Shown in pieces: positions 13,243-22,473 of a stretch of 64,000 bases of DNA (its first letter is position 1; each line of letters begins with the position of its first letter). The notes under the pieces were generated by a model. The model was not told the origin of the DNA and ran no database searches. It saw nothing but the letters and a program-made list of their open reading frames with translations. The position numbers were made by a program, and so were the translations under genes. The DNA comes from Triops longicaudatus (lineage: Eukaryota > Arthropoda > Branchiopoda > Notostraca > Triopsidae), in the NCBI GenBank assembly GCA_022885665.1, contig JAGQDJ010000039.1:1-64000 (forward strand), read 5' to 3'.

Positions 13243-15303
13243 TTTGATTTGTCGGCAGTGACTTCTGGGTAAAGCAATATACTTTAAAAGGACGCTTTTA
13301 ATGTCATAACTGAAATATGCTACATCGTAGGCTCTTCTACTTACTTACTTAGTGGAATAGGAAAAGGTGGCAAAGCAAAATCACTATTTGTGTTTGTTAT
13401 TCGTGCATATTTATTTATTTATTTATTTTTTTCACCATCTGCACTAGCTCGTCATCTAGTGAGGAGTATGTCCATCGCGTGGCTTTAAGAATTCGGTCAC
13501 TGTCAGACTCGTGATTTATGACAAGACGTCACAAGGAACCGCTTGTTCATTCTTTACAATAAAAGACGAAGACCGAATAAAGGAGGGTGCATAATTTCCG
13601 CATAGGAACCCAGAACACCTTTCCGGTGTCAGTGTTTCTACGCCCCAATTCTGAAATGGATGTCGCGTACCTATTTCGTAACACGTTCTGGCATTAATAT
13701 TAGACGCCTTTGATTGTAGTATATGTTAATGTATGTTGCGTTATGTATTTTGCCCAATACGCTATCTCGCCAACTAGCGACCTTGATTTTCCGTCTACGC
13801 ATCCAAACCCGGGGCCCACAGTGGCAAGGTTATGCTGTTTATACGATTTATTTTTACATGCCATCCCTTTGCGAAGTGTGTACGCACCAGATGACCATGA
13901 CTTCCACTATCACAATCTTGGTTTCTAGTGCCTTAACGAGGGTGTGATGTGGGAAAGGTACGTGTCTATTGGTCGCTCCGAGATATTTTTGCCTCTTATA
14001 CATGATCTTCTCGCACTCCCCTTGTGGATGGCCTTGGCTGGCTTACGAGACGTAGTCCGTCACGAGTGTCTCCGACAAGCCTGGGCCGAGCCCACAACAA
14101 AATTCAGACATACGTAGTCACCAGCGTACCTCCTTTGTGTAGTGTGATATTTTTGCAGTACTCTCTGAAGAATTGAGTGAGACCCTTTTGGGTGTATGTT
14201 AGCATTACGTTAAGTGCACTTCAGGTGAGTGTCCTACGCAGCGAAGAAAATGTCTTTACAAATTCTTTCATTTTAAACCTCTTCAGTGCATAAGCTTGCA
14301 TACGAATGTAAACATCCAGTAATGAATTACTAGCATTACGTAGGCTATAGCTCGGTGCCGTGCATTTCAACCAGTTCAAGTGAAGTAGAGTGTTTTGTAC
14401 TCAACAGCCTTTGAAAGAATGGGATTTTCCTGTTCTTAAATTGTTACAAATTTAGATGATTCATTCGAATTGCAATGAATATCCATAGAAATGAATTAGT
14501 TACTGTAGCATGCGTTGTCTGACGTCAGGCATACCCCAGTGTAAGCTGATGCTGTAGACTGCATTACGACGTTTTATTATCCAGTAGGCCTATTGCAGGA
14601 AATTGACTTTTTGGTATTCTTGCCAGCTGCGCGCTTATACGCCTGGTAGCTTTATGTGTAGTCTATGTGTTCGGTTGTTACAGTAGGCCTATTCGCACTT
14701 TGCCATGTGTAGTCTATCATGTAGACGATTTGTTAGAAAGTCTCGCTCACTGGTACGACTCATTCGTAATCACTTATAATATGGCAGGCTGCCATAGCTT
14801 ACGCCCTTGAGACAGGCTTTTGCCCTACGCGAAACAATCTGGCTCAGGATATTACCTCAGCGCATTGTAAGTTTTTATATAACGTGCTCTGTTTTCGCGG
14901 CGACGGAGAAAAGGTCTTAAATTTCCAACTCTTGCTTTGATGCACATGTGTAAAAACTATTGAGTGGCAATTCTAACATTTATTTCTGACTGTGCCATGT
15001 AAAACGGCTAGCAAATAAGGCAAAAATACTGAGTTACCAATAACATGGTCAATGAGCAATCACAGTTTAATATTTCTGAAACAGAATTGTTGACAACCTC
15101 TTTCGAAAGTACTGAACAATAAACGCCGAACGACCGTGTTGCCATTCTTGACTTTCTGTACTGTCAAAATGCTTTTCGTCACTGCATATTTTCAGTTTAA
15201 AACATTTCTTCTTTTTTTCTTCTCTCTCTTTTACTAGTGCATCACATCTACACTAAAAAAAATAACTTGGATTTCGGTACCGTTCCGAAGGGACAGGAGC
15301 ACT
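13243..15303. other. Gene-free 2 kb
   Basis: No coding region recognised. An (ATTT)n tract lies near 13409-13430. Short words recur: 'cagtaggcctatt' at about 14582 and 14691, 'atgtgtagtctat' at about 14651 and 14704, and 'tagcattacgt' at about 14201 and 14331. A strong pyrimidine tract ending in AG at 15237 looks like a 3' splice site for the next gene, so an upstream exon of that gene probably lies somewhere here; I could not identify it. Confidence 0.5.
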
Positions 15304-16056
15304 ATGTCATCCCTTACGACGTTTCGCAGAGAACGACGTCAGTTCCCCATACCTTTAGCAAAGGCAACGTCACAAGAGGAACTCACCATTGAAGGAACCG
15401 CATATTTGTGCTTCCCGGAGGACGGAGCTTGGTTAAGAGGAGGGTTAACTACTGAAGACGGATCATCTTACACGTTGTGGGGCATACGCTCACGACCAAC
15501 ATCACAATTCGAAAATCCATTGCAAATACCCCGTCACCGTCGAAGGAAGGACCTTACTATCCGCGATCGTACTCACAAGCAAGAGTCTTTAGAAAGGGAA
15601 TTGCAATTTGCTCTTGAAGGATTGACGTTAACCACCAACAGTGGTAGCGATGGCCCTACGTCACCAGTGGTTTCAAATTTCCCCAGTTTATCATCATCCT
15701 TATCGGGTTCATTCCCTTCGTCACCACCAACAGAACACGACGATAACTTGCAGGACGAAATGGAAGGAGTTCCAGTAAGCTACGACATCGTTTTAACCGA
15801 CTTGGATGAAGGTAGTGAAAGGGAATTCTGCAACGTCGTTGGTCGCAATGGTCAGACATGCCAATTCAACAGTCCACACGTTACCTTTAGCACTAACAAC
15901 GCTTTTTGGGGCCAGCGAGCAGATTTAGTCATTCAGGAATACCTGGGTGCAGAACTCGTCGGGCATGGATGTCACGTATTCGGTGGATCTATGAAATTTA
16001 GCTTCACGGAAGAAAAAGTACCTTCTCTGAGTAATGCATCATCCTGGTGCTGGTGA
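15304..16056 (+). CDS. Unrecognised protein, about 250 aa
   Basis: An uninterrupted reading frame of 250 codons that I do not recognise. The N-terminal 40 residues are basic (FRRERRQFP). Residues about 30-100 look folded (GTAYLCFPEDGAWLRGGL, SYTLWGIRSRP). Residues about 112-145 are a Ser/Pro-rich, probably disordered linker ending in an acidic patch. Residues about 150-235 again look folded (NVVGRNGQTCQFNSPHVTF, GHGCHVFGGSMKFSFTE) with several cysteines and glycines. No signal peptide or membrane span. The frame stays open upstream to a good 3' splice site (pyrimidine tract, AG at 15236-15237), so the true start may be in an unseen upstream exon; ATG 15304 is only the first in-frame methionine. 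Reading-frame length supports a real gene, but function is unknown. Confidence 0.6.
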   Translation: MSSLTTFRRERRQFPIPLAKATSQEELTIEGTAYLCFPEDGAWLRGGLTTEDGSSYTLWGIRSRPTSQFENPLQIPRHRRRKDLTIRDRTHKQESLERELQFALEGLTLTTNSGSDGPTSPVVSNFPSLSSSLSGSFPSSPPTEHDDNLQDEMEGVPVSYDIVLTDLDEGSEREFCNVVGRNGQTCQFNSPHVTFSTNNAFWGQRADLVIQEYLGAELVGHGCHVFGGSMKFSFTEEKVPSLSNASSWCW

Positions 16057-16751
16057 TACTTACATTGCTTTTTTTTACTTCTAACGCAGTTTGCTAATGT
16101 AAAAGCGAGCTGACCTGACCTTTGTAACATGTTTAGTCTAGCGAATTTTATTTTGACCAGTGCGTTTTTTTTTAAACTAAGTGTATATTATAGTTGTGAT
16201 TCACTGCGAGAAATATATGTGTGTTTACTGTTGCGTGGTTGCGTTATCTAATCATTTATCCTGTCGCTTGTATAGTTAACGAGTTTCCTGGCCGCCAAAA
16301 TCCCACATCTACAATATAAGGATACACGTAATCCGTATCCGGCTAGATAAACTCCCCAGCATATATTTCTTTCATGCCCCTTAAATAGCCTATTTAAAGG
16401 AAGTACAAATAGGTTTCACGGACACTACAATGCCCATTTGAAACTACGTGCGTGGTCCGGCAAGGTTTTAGTTTCTTATATCGTCTGTTTGTTAGAGACT
16501 TTATGTTCTATTGTCTGCAATGACGAGTTTGGGGAGCATAAAAAGATTGAGGCACAGATGGTACTAAGGTTATGTCCCAACTGCTGGAAGTAATTATCCA
16601 CCTCACCTTATAAGTGTCTTCCCTCCGAAAAACTGTCGGATTGAGAGCAGAACCCGTGTGAACATTCTCCCTTAGGGACGTATTTAGTACATTACTTCAT
16701 TTTTACACCAGTGTTGAACCTAAATCTGCCATTTTTAATCGCATTTTTACC
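16057..16751. other. Intergenic between unrecognised gene and desaturase copy B
   Basis: 3' UTR of the unknown gene and promoter of desaturase copy B are expected here. I see no RNA gene, repeat or recognisable promoter element. Confidence 0.4.
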
Positions 16752-18029
16752 ATGGGTGCGCATGTCTCACGGGAGGATTTCGAATGGAGTTACACGGATC
16801 AACCTCACACAAGCCGCCGTACAGAAATGCTTAGTAAGAAATCGGATTTAAATATAACAGTTTGAAATACGCGTTAATGCATTTCGTTGAATCCACATAG
16901 AAAAATATCCGCAAATTAAAAAGTTAATGGGATACGACCCCATGTTTAAGTGGCAAGTTAGTGCATTCGTAGTTGTACAGATTATAATGACTTTCGTTGT
17001 GCGAAACTGGGACTGGTGGCAAGTACTCTTGACTGGTTATGCTTTCGGAGGATCTATCAACCACTCATTGGCTTTGGGTAAGAAAGAAATAGTCATTTTA
17101 TCTTTTGTTTTACCTTTTTGTGAAATATCATAGCCATTCATGACATCTCGCATAATATGGCGTTTGGTTATGCGCGACCTCTGGCTAACCGCCTGTTCGG
17201 AATGTGGGCAAATTTGCCGATTGGCGTTCCTATATCTATTACTTTTAAAAGATATCACGAGGAACATCACAGGGTAAGCTGTCTCGAATTCTTAAGAAAG
17301 AATCCTTCCCTCGAATGACTAGGATATTTCAGTACTTGGCAGTCGATGGGATGGATCCAGATTTGCCCACCAGTTTGGAAGCTAAGCTGTTCTGCACTAC
17401 AATTGGCAAAGTGTTCTGGCTAGCGCTACAGCCCCTTTTTTACGCCTTCCGTCCCATGCTTACCAGCCCCAAAGTTCCTACTCGCCTTGAACTCTTGAAT
17501 CTAGCCGTACAGATTACTTTTGATGCAACAATTTGCTATTTCTTCGGTAGGATATTTCAACTAATCAGAAATTTCAATAACTTATTTCTTCTACTTTGAC
17601 ATGTAGGAATCAAAAGTCTAGTCTATTTAATTGGTGGAACAATTCTGGCCATGGGGCTTCATCCCATTGCTGCCCACTTCGTCGCAGAACATTACATGTT
17701 CAAGAAAGGCTTCGAAACGTATTCTTATTACGGGCCTTTCAACTGGATTACCTTCAACGTTGGCTATCATGTCGAACATCACGATTTCCCCAACATTCCT
17801 TCATCTAAACTGGGCGAGGTAAGATAATCACCAGAATATGTTGTGACAACATTAATCTGAATGAAAATTACGACAGCTTAAGAAAATTGCCCCGGATTAC
17901 TACGAAAATTTGCCGCAGCATTCCTCATGGCTCAAAGTCCTCTATGATTTCATCTTCGATCCTGCTATTGGTCCATACGCTCGCATGAAACGCAAGGCAG
18001 CCGGTTTAGCAAACGGGAAAACCGAGTGA
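16752..18029 (+). CDS. Sphingolipid delta(4)-desaturase, copy B (DES1 / ifc-like)
   Basis: Second ceramide-forming desaturase of the ER. Six exons: 16752-16833, 16901-17077, 17134-17273, 17333-17546, 17607-17818 and 17877-18029 (325 aa). It starts '[20 protein letters not shown]', which is closer to the family consensus than copy A. Histidine boxes are HDISHN, HEEHH and HVEHH; the third differs from HNEHH in copy A but keeps the three histidines that bind iron. Exons 1, 3 and 4 have exactly the same length as in copy A (82, 140 and 214 nt). The fifth (212 nt) equals copy A's two exons 169 + 43, so B lacks one intron. The C terminus ends in '[15 protein letters not shown]'. Poly(A) signal AATAAA at 18059-18064. 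Intact and probably functional. Confidence 0.95.
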
Positions 18030-19715
18030 TAATCTGTGACTATCTCAATTATTGTTGTAATAAAAGGAGACCCGATCGTTTTCATTTTCATGGCCAATCT
18101 TTTCTTCTTAACAAAGGACGGCGCATACAACAAAACTAATTCAGGTTTACGGCCTTATTAAAGTTTAAGAACTGTTACAAAAGCTAACCAAATAACATAA
18201 CCATAAACTTTAACGCCCTGCGTTGAACTCGGCGCCCTCCTTTCGCACGAGTTTTGGAAACAGACAGGCTTGTCAGCGTCCGATATCATGGCGAAAATTT
18301 TCGTGACCGGAACCATTAAACTTTTTTATTATTATTATTATTATTATGTTTTATTTTATTATGAACTAGAACGGTTTTTGTGCAAATTCTCAAAAGTCGA
18401 ATGGAACCGTTTCTCGAACAAAACTTGAAACGTAATTCGAACGAAAACGTACGGTCCACTTTTTATCCCACTTCACTCAATGCAAACGAAATTTGGTTTA
18501 GGCGAATTCGTCTAACTCCATTTCGCTTTAGTCGAGAAATTTTTCCAGATCCAACGGTTATCTTGCAATGGCTTCTGGTAAACTGAAGCCCTGTACTGAC
18601 GCTAGTTTCTGAAAGTTGGAGCTGACAATTTCGACAAATAGTTTCCCACGTTCCGACGTAACGACCTTTCACGACTTCTTTCGCCATTCAAATTTTTCTC
18701 ACGTGTGATCACAGTATATGGCTTACATCCTTATACTGTGCCCGTGACATTTCGCGATGTTGACATTTGGTATAGGACTGAAAACGGTGAAGGAAAGTGG
18801 AGGAAAAAAAGTTGAAACCTTATCAATTGCCCAGCGTGTGAAGGTTTTGAATCTCCTTGAAAACAATTAAATGAAATATCAATAAGCAAAGCAGTTTGGA
18901 ATCGTATCATCAGTGATTACACGCATTAAAAAGCAAAAGGAAACCTTTATGAATGATTTGCGAAAAAAATTGAACCCCTTGCCATAAACGCAAGATCTGA
19001 TAAGACAAACCCCCGCTTAAGACGAGTTTTTATGTCCGGTCCCAAGCCCTTCGACTTAAGAGGAGGGCACTGTGTTTCCGAAAGATTTCGGAAATATATA
19101 TTCATCAAAGAAATTAAAAGAAGACTACTGATCCCCAACCAGTTCTGTCGAAAAACTACTCAAAATCTCACGATGAATTTGCGATACTAAAGTTAAGTAT
19201 TCTAGCATGTAGTGTTCAGTATAGGTAATTACGTTTTTAAGTAATATTTTTAGTAATCTGTAATAAGCAAATTAAATTTTGACGTTCTTAGGAAAAGCGT
19301 GTCGAACAAAGAACAGTTTGCATGTGCATTGAAACACCTTTTAAATGTTGTATTGCAGAAAAAAAATACTCGTAAAGAACCGTAACGGCTGGTTTGTACT
19401 TAAATGCAACTGTGCAAAATTGATGGAAGGGGGGACGGGGTAAAAAGGACAAATTTCTGATGCCGCCATTAAAGAACGCTCCCTAACAGTTTTTTTCATA
19501 CAGATTTTCGAACGAATAGATTTGATCTAGGAAATTTACGGTACATTTCTTTTACTCTCACATTCACATGTATATATGCTGTCGATTTTGCACATTTATG
19601 CAAAGTTTCAGTGAATGCTGCATTCACTTTGCGCGAGACTTACCGAGAACTTAATAGTAGCGTAAACTGAGAGCCTCGTACGTGGAGGTACAGCACGTCA
19701 CACGTCAGTGCCACA
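18030..19715. other. Intergenic with microsatellite and transposon remnant
   Basis: Apart from the pogo-type remnant listed separately, it holds a (TTA)n microsatellite at about 18328-18347. No gene found. The promoter of GDPGP1 should lie near 19600-19700. Confidence 0.5.
18805..19072 (+). pseudogene. Internally deleted pogo/Tigger-type transposon remnant
   Basis: One frame from 18805 to 18987 reads 'KKVETLSIAQRVKVLNLLEN', then two stop codons a few residues apart, then 'AKQFGIVSSVITRIKKQKE'. This is the N-terminal helix-turn-helix layout of pogo/Tigger/CENP-B-type transposases. No DDE catalytic domain follows. Instead, 80 bp further on is a terminal-repeat-like segment: read on the minus strand from 19072 it begins CAGTGCCCTCCTCTTAAGTC, with a second CTTAAG word about 40 bp inside, typical of pogo-family ends. 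The matching left end was not found. Interpretation as a dead, internally deleted copy is inference from motif order. Confidence 0.6.
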
Positions 19716-21239
19716 TTGGCAACAAACAATACCACATTGAACGCATGTCGTTCCTTTGATAGTGCGTTGACGTTAAATACCTTTAACAATATGGAGTTTG
19801 AATACAAGCAGCTGGATTACGTGAAGGAAGTAAATTGGTACAACGTAAGTCTTTCTTTGTTTGATAAAACGCTGCAAGAAGGCTGGCAACGAAAAATGAA
19901 AGAAAACAAATTCCGATACCAGCTTGGCCAGCTGAAAACGAGGATCATAGAAGGCAAACTTGGATTTGTGGCGCAAGTATGATGTTCGTATATATATATA
20001 AATAGATTTGCACAAACCTGTAGACTACAACCTTGTGAAACACTTGCACATCCTGCCTGGTTTTGGAAGAAATAAGAAGAAATAGTTCATATTTGCAGCT
20101 TAACCCCGAGCGTGCTATGATGAGAAGAAAACCCCAAGAACTGCAACGAGTGAACGAACCGTTTAATCCAGCCGAGTTTAATTTCACAAAAGTATCGAAT
20201 GGTGAAATTCTTATGCTCATCAGCCCATCAGCTGACAAGGTTTCTGTCAGCAATGAAAAGTCTAGTAACTACATCATTATCAATATTAGTCCTTTGGAGT
20301 TCGGGAACAGCTTACTTGTTCCACAACTTGACTACCAAATACCGCAAAAAGTTACCCTCCATGGACTTAGACTTGCTCTAGATGTGCTGTTGTTAAGCGG
20401 TCACCCGTACGTATTCCCCTTTCTGGGCATGGGAGAGTTTTTTTTTATGTCATTTATAATTCAGAGGTTTCCGTGTCGGTTTCAATAGTCCAGGTGGATT
20501 TGCGTCAGTAAACCATCAGCATTATCACCTATACTACCTTAATTACCGACTTCCTATCGAAACGGCTGTAAGTGACGCGCTTTCGTTGGGAACCACGTTT
20601 CAACTCATTACTGTGTTCTTACTGCTGACAGGAAATCACGCATTTAAAAGGACCATGTTTCGTATTCCATAATTATCCTGCACGGGGTTTCGTTTTCCCA
20701 TTGGAGGAGCGGAGTCAAATCGACGATCTGGTTAAGTAAGTGTAGTTCAAGAACCCGTCCCATAGCTTTTTTTGCGTGCTAATTTACTTCTTTGCTTTAG
20801 CCAGGTGCTCAAATTTGTCACATTCCTCCAAACGAATGAAATACCTCATAACCTTTTTATAACCCGGGCTGAAAACCACAAGAATGAAAAAAATGGAGTC
20901 CTAAATACGGTTAGGATTTGTGTATGGGCTAGAGAACCTTCATTTGGTAATTGTGTTACTAATCTAACGCATTTCAAACAATATTTTTTCCGAAAAGGTG
21001 CCAAAGACGACTGGAATTTTAATCCAGCTCTTTGCGAACTAGGTGGCCATCTGCTGATAAAAGGTAATGTTGTCAAGCAAGAGGCAATTTTTCATGTCGC
21101 ATAACTCAACAAAGTATTTATTTAAGATGAAGACAGCTTTAATAGCATGGCAGAAGATCAGATGTCGTCTTGCCTTGGAATTGTAACAGAGCAGCAGTTT
21201 ATGAGAGTGGCAAGTTCAGTTGATGAAATATTTACATAA
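19716..21239 (+). CDS. GDPGP1: GDP-D-glucose phosphorylase
   Basis: Cytosolic HIT-like enzyme that phosphorolyses GDP-D-glucose, thought to clear this misformed nucleotide sugar. Six exons: 19716-19976, 20099-20406, 20465-20567, 20632-20735, 20801-21063 and 21127-21239, all phase-consistent. Family landmarks: '[20 protein letters not shown]' with '[20 protein letters not shown]', then '[13 protein letters not shown]', and the nucleotidyl-transfer histidine motif '[20 protein letters not shown]' (H-x-H-x-H with the middle histidine as nucleophile by family analogy). The last exons give '[20 protein letters not shown]'. An AATAAA poly(A) signal at 21341-21346 lies inside the antisense TRAPPC4 coding exon, so the 3' UTR overlaps that gene. 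The start ATG at 19716 is the first in frame; one at 19791 (MEFEYKQ) is an alternative. Confidence 0.93.
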
Positions 21240-21248
21240 TTTTAGAAT

Positions 21249-22060
21249 TTAGACACTCGTCACACCTGTTCTCTCCACTTGTTCTAGTAACGCTTGTAAA
21301 TTGACGTCAAACAGCTCGCACCTAATAGGCATTTCTAGTGAATAAAACGGATTTTTGAGTGCGTAATCCGCATAAATTTCACTAATTTTCCGCAGAACCA
21401 AATCGATGTTGGTTTGCTTAGGGTCCGCAACAACCATAAATTTGACGCCTATCAAAATGGAAATTTAGTAAGCGCAAGGAGTTTTGGAATGGCAAACACA
21501 CACCTGTTAAGGTCTGTAAACAGTGAAGCTTGAATGTGTCGGCTTCGAGGACCTCAATTCCAGAACTTTTGGGCTCGGGACTTAATTGGCTGGCGATGGC
21601 GAAAAGAGGGTAAAACATACTAGCTAAAAACAGGCTAAAAGTAATTAACATCTGAAGAAAAGATCTCAGAAACAAACCTAGAAAGATCTTTTCATTAGTG
21701 CTCATCTTAGGCCGCCCAAATTTCAAGCTCAAAGGATAATTCGCTTCATCCTTAATGACCTCCATGGCATCCCGTCCATCTTCAAGACTGACACCCGTTA
21801 CGGGTACACCGTTTATGGAAAGCAAAGCATGGCCAACTATAGATACACTTGTTATGTTTTTTTTTTTTTTTTAATAAAACATTACTTTGAATTCCATCCC
21901 GCTGTCCGAAAACTACCACAATGCGTTTGTTCTGCACTTCTAGCTGGATATCAAGCGGATAGCTGACAGTTTTCTCCACTTCTACTTTTGGTAAATTGTG
22001 ATCGAATTGGTAAATTAATCCTCCCGATTTGGAAAGTATATACACACTGAAAATGGCCAT
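21249..22060 (-). CDS. TRAPPC4: Trafficking protein particle complex subunit 4 (synbindin, Trs23)
   Basis: Core TRAPP subunit with a longin-like fold, acting in Rab1 activation at the ER-Golgi interface. Starts at 22060 with '[20 protein letters not shown]'. Four exons with consistent phases. As in animal synbindins, a PDZ-like insertion interrupts the longin fold ('[12 protein letters not shown] ... DGRDAMEVI'), after which '[20 protein letters not shown]' and '[13 protein letters not shown]' complete it. C terminus '[13 protein letters not shown]'. The stop codon lies 9 bp from the GDPGP1 stop on the other strand. The nearest minus-strand AATAAA (21117-21122) is inside the last intron of GDPGP1, so the transcript should run antisense through GDPGP1's last exon. 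Confidence 0.95.
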
Positions 22061-22473
22061 ATTCGGAACTTGACGTATCGGAAAATAAATCAAAACATTG
22101 TAAAGGCCTGCCCACTTGCCATGCTAAGGTCTGTACAGGAATTCATTAGGGCGGATTCACACAAGGTTCAACTGAAACCCCACAGGTAGCAGGTCTGATG
22201 TCCGAACCAAAAATAAAGGAAATAACCCATTGGTTGATGTACTGATCATGGTAGAACCTTCGCTGATTGGATATTAAGGTTTTCAAGGTTTGCCAGTAGA
22301 ATTTGAAAAGAATAACAAGAGGGAAACGTTTCGTTTTGCAAGCCTAATCTGTCCTGTAAACGTTTTCAGAAATTTTGACCAAGTACTGACGTTTTAAGCG
22401 AATCTACTTAAAAAGTGCCACAATAATACCAAGAATTTAAAGTGATTATTCATTAACTTTTTAATAATAAATA
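22061..22473. other. Divergent promoter region TRAPPC4 / brambleberry
   Basis: 413 bp between two head-to-head start codons. It holds an inverted CCAAT word (ATTGG near 22230) but no other element that I can assign. Probably a shared promoter, by position only. Confidence 0.4.

Noticed and set aside
2160..18029. Desaturase copies as an assembly duplication
   Set aside because: Proteins differ at many positions, intron number differs and surroundings are unrelated.
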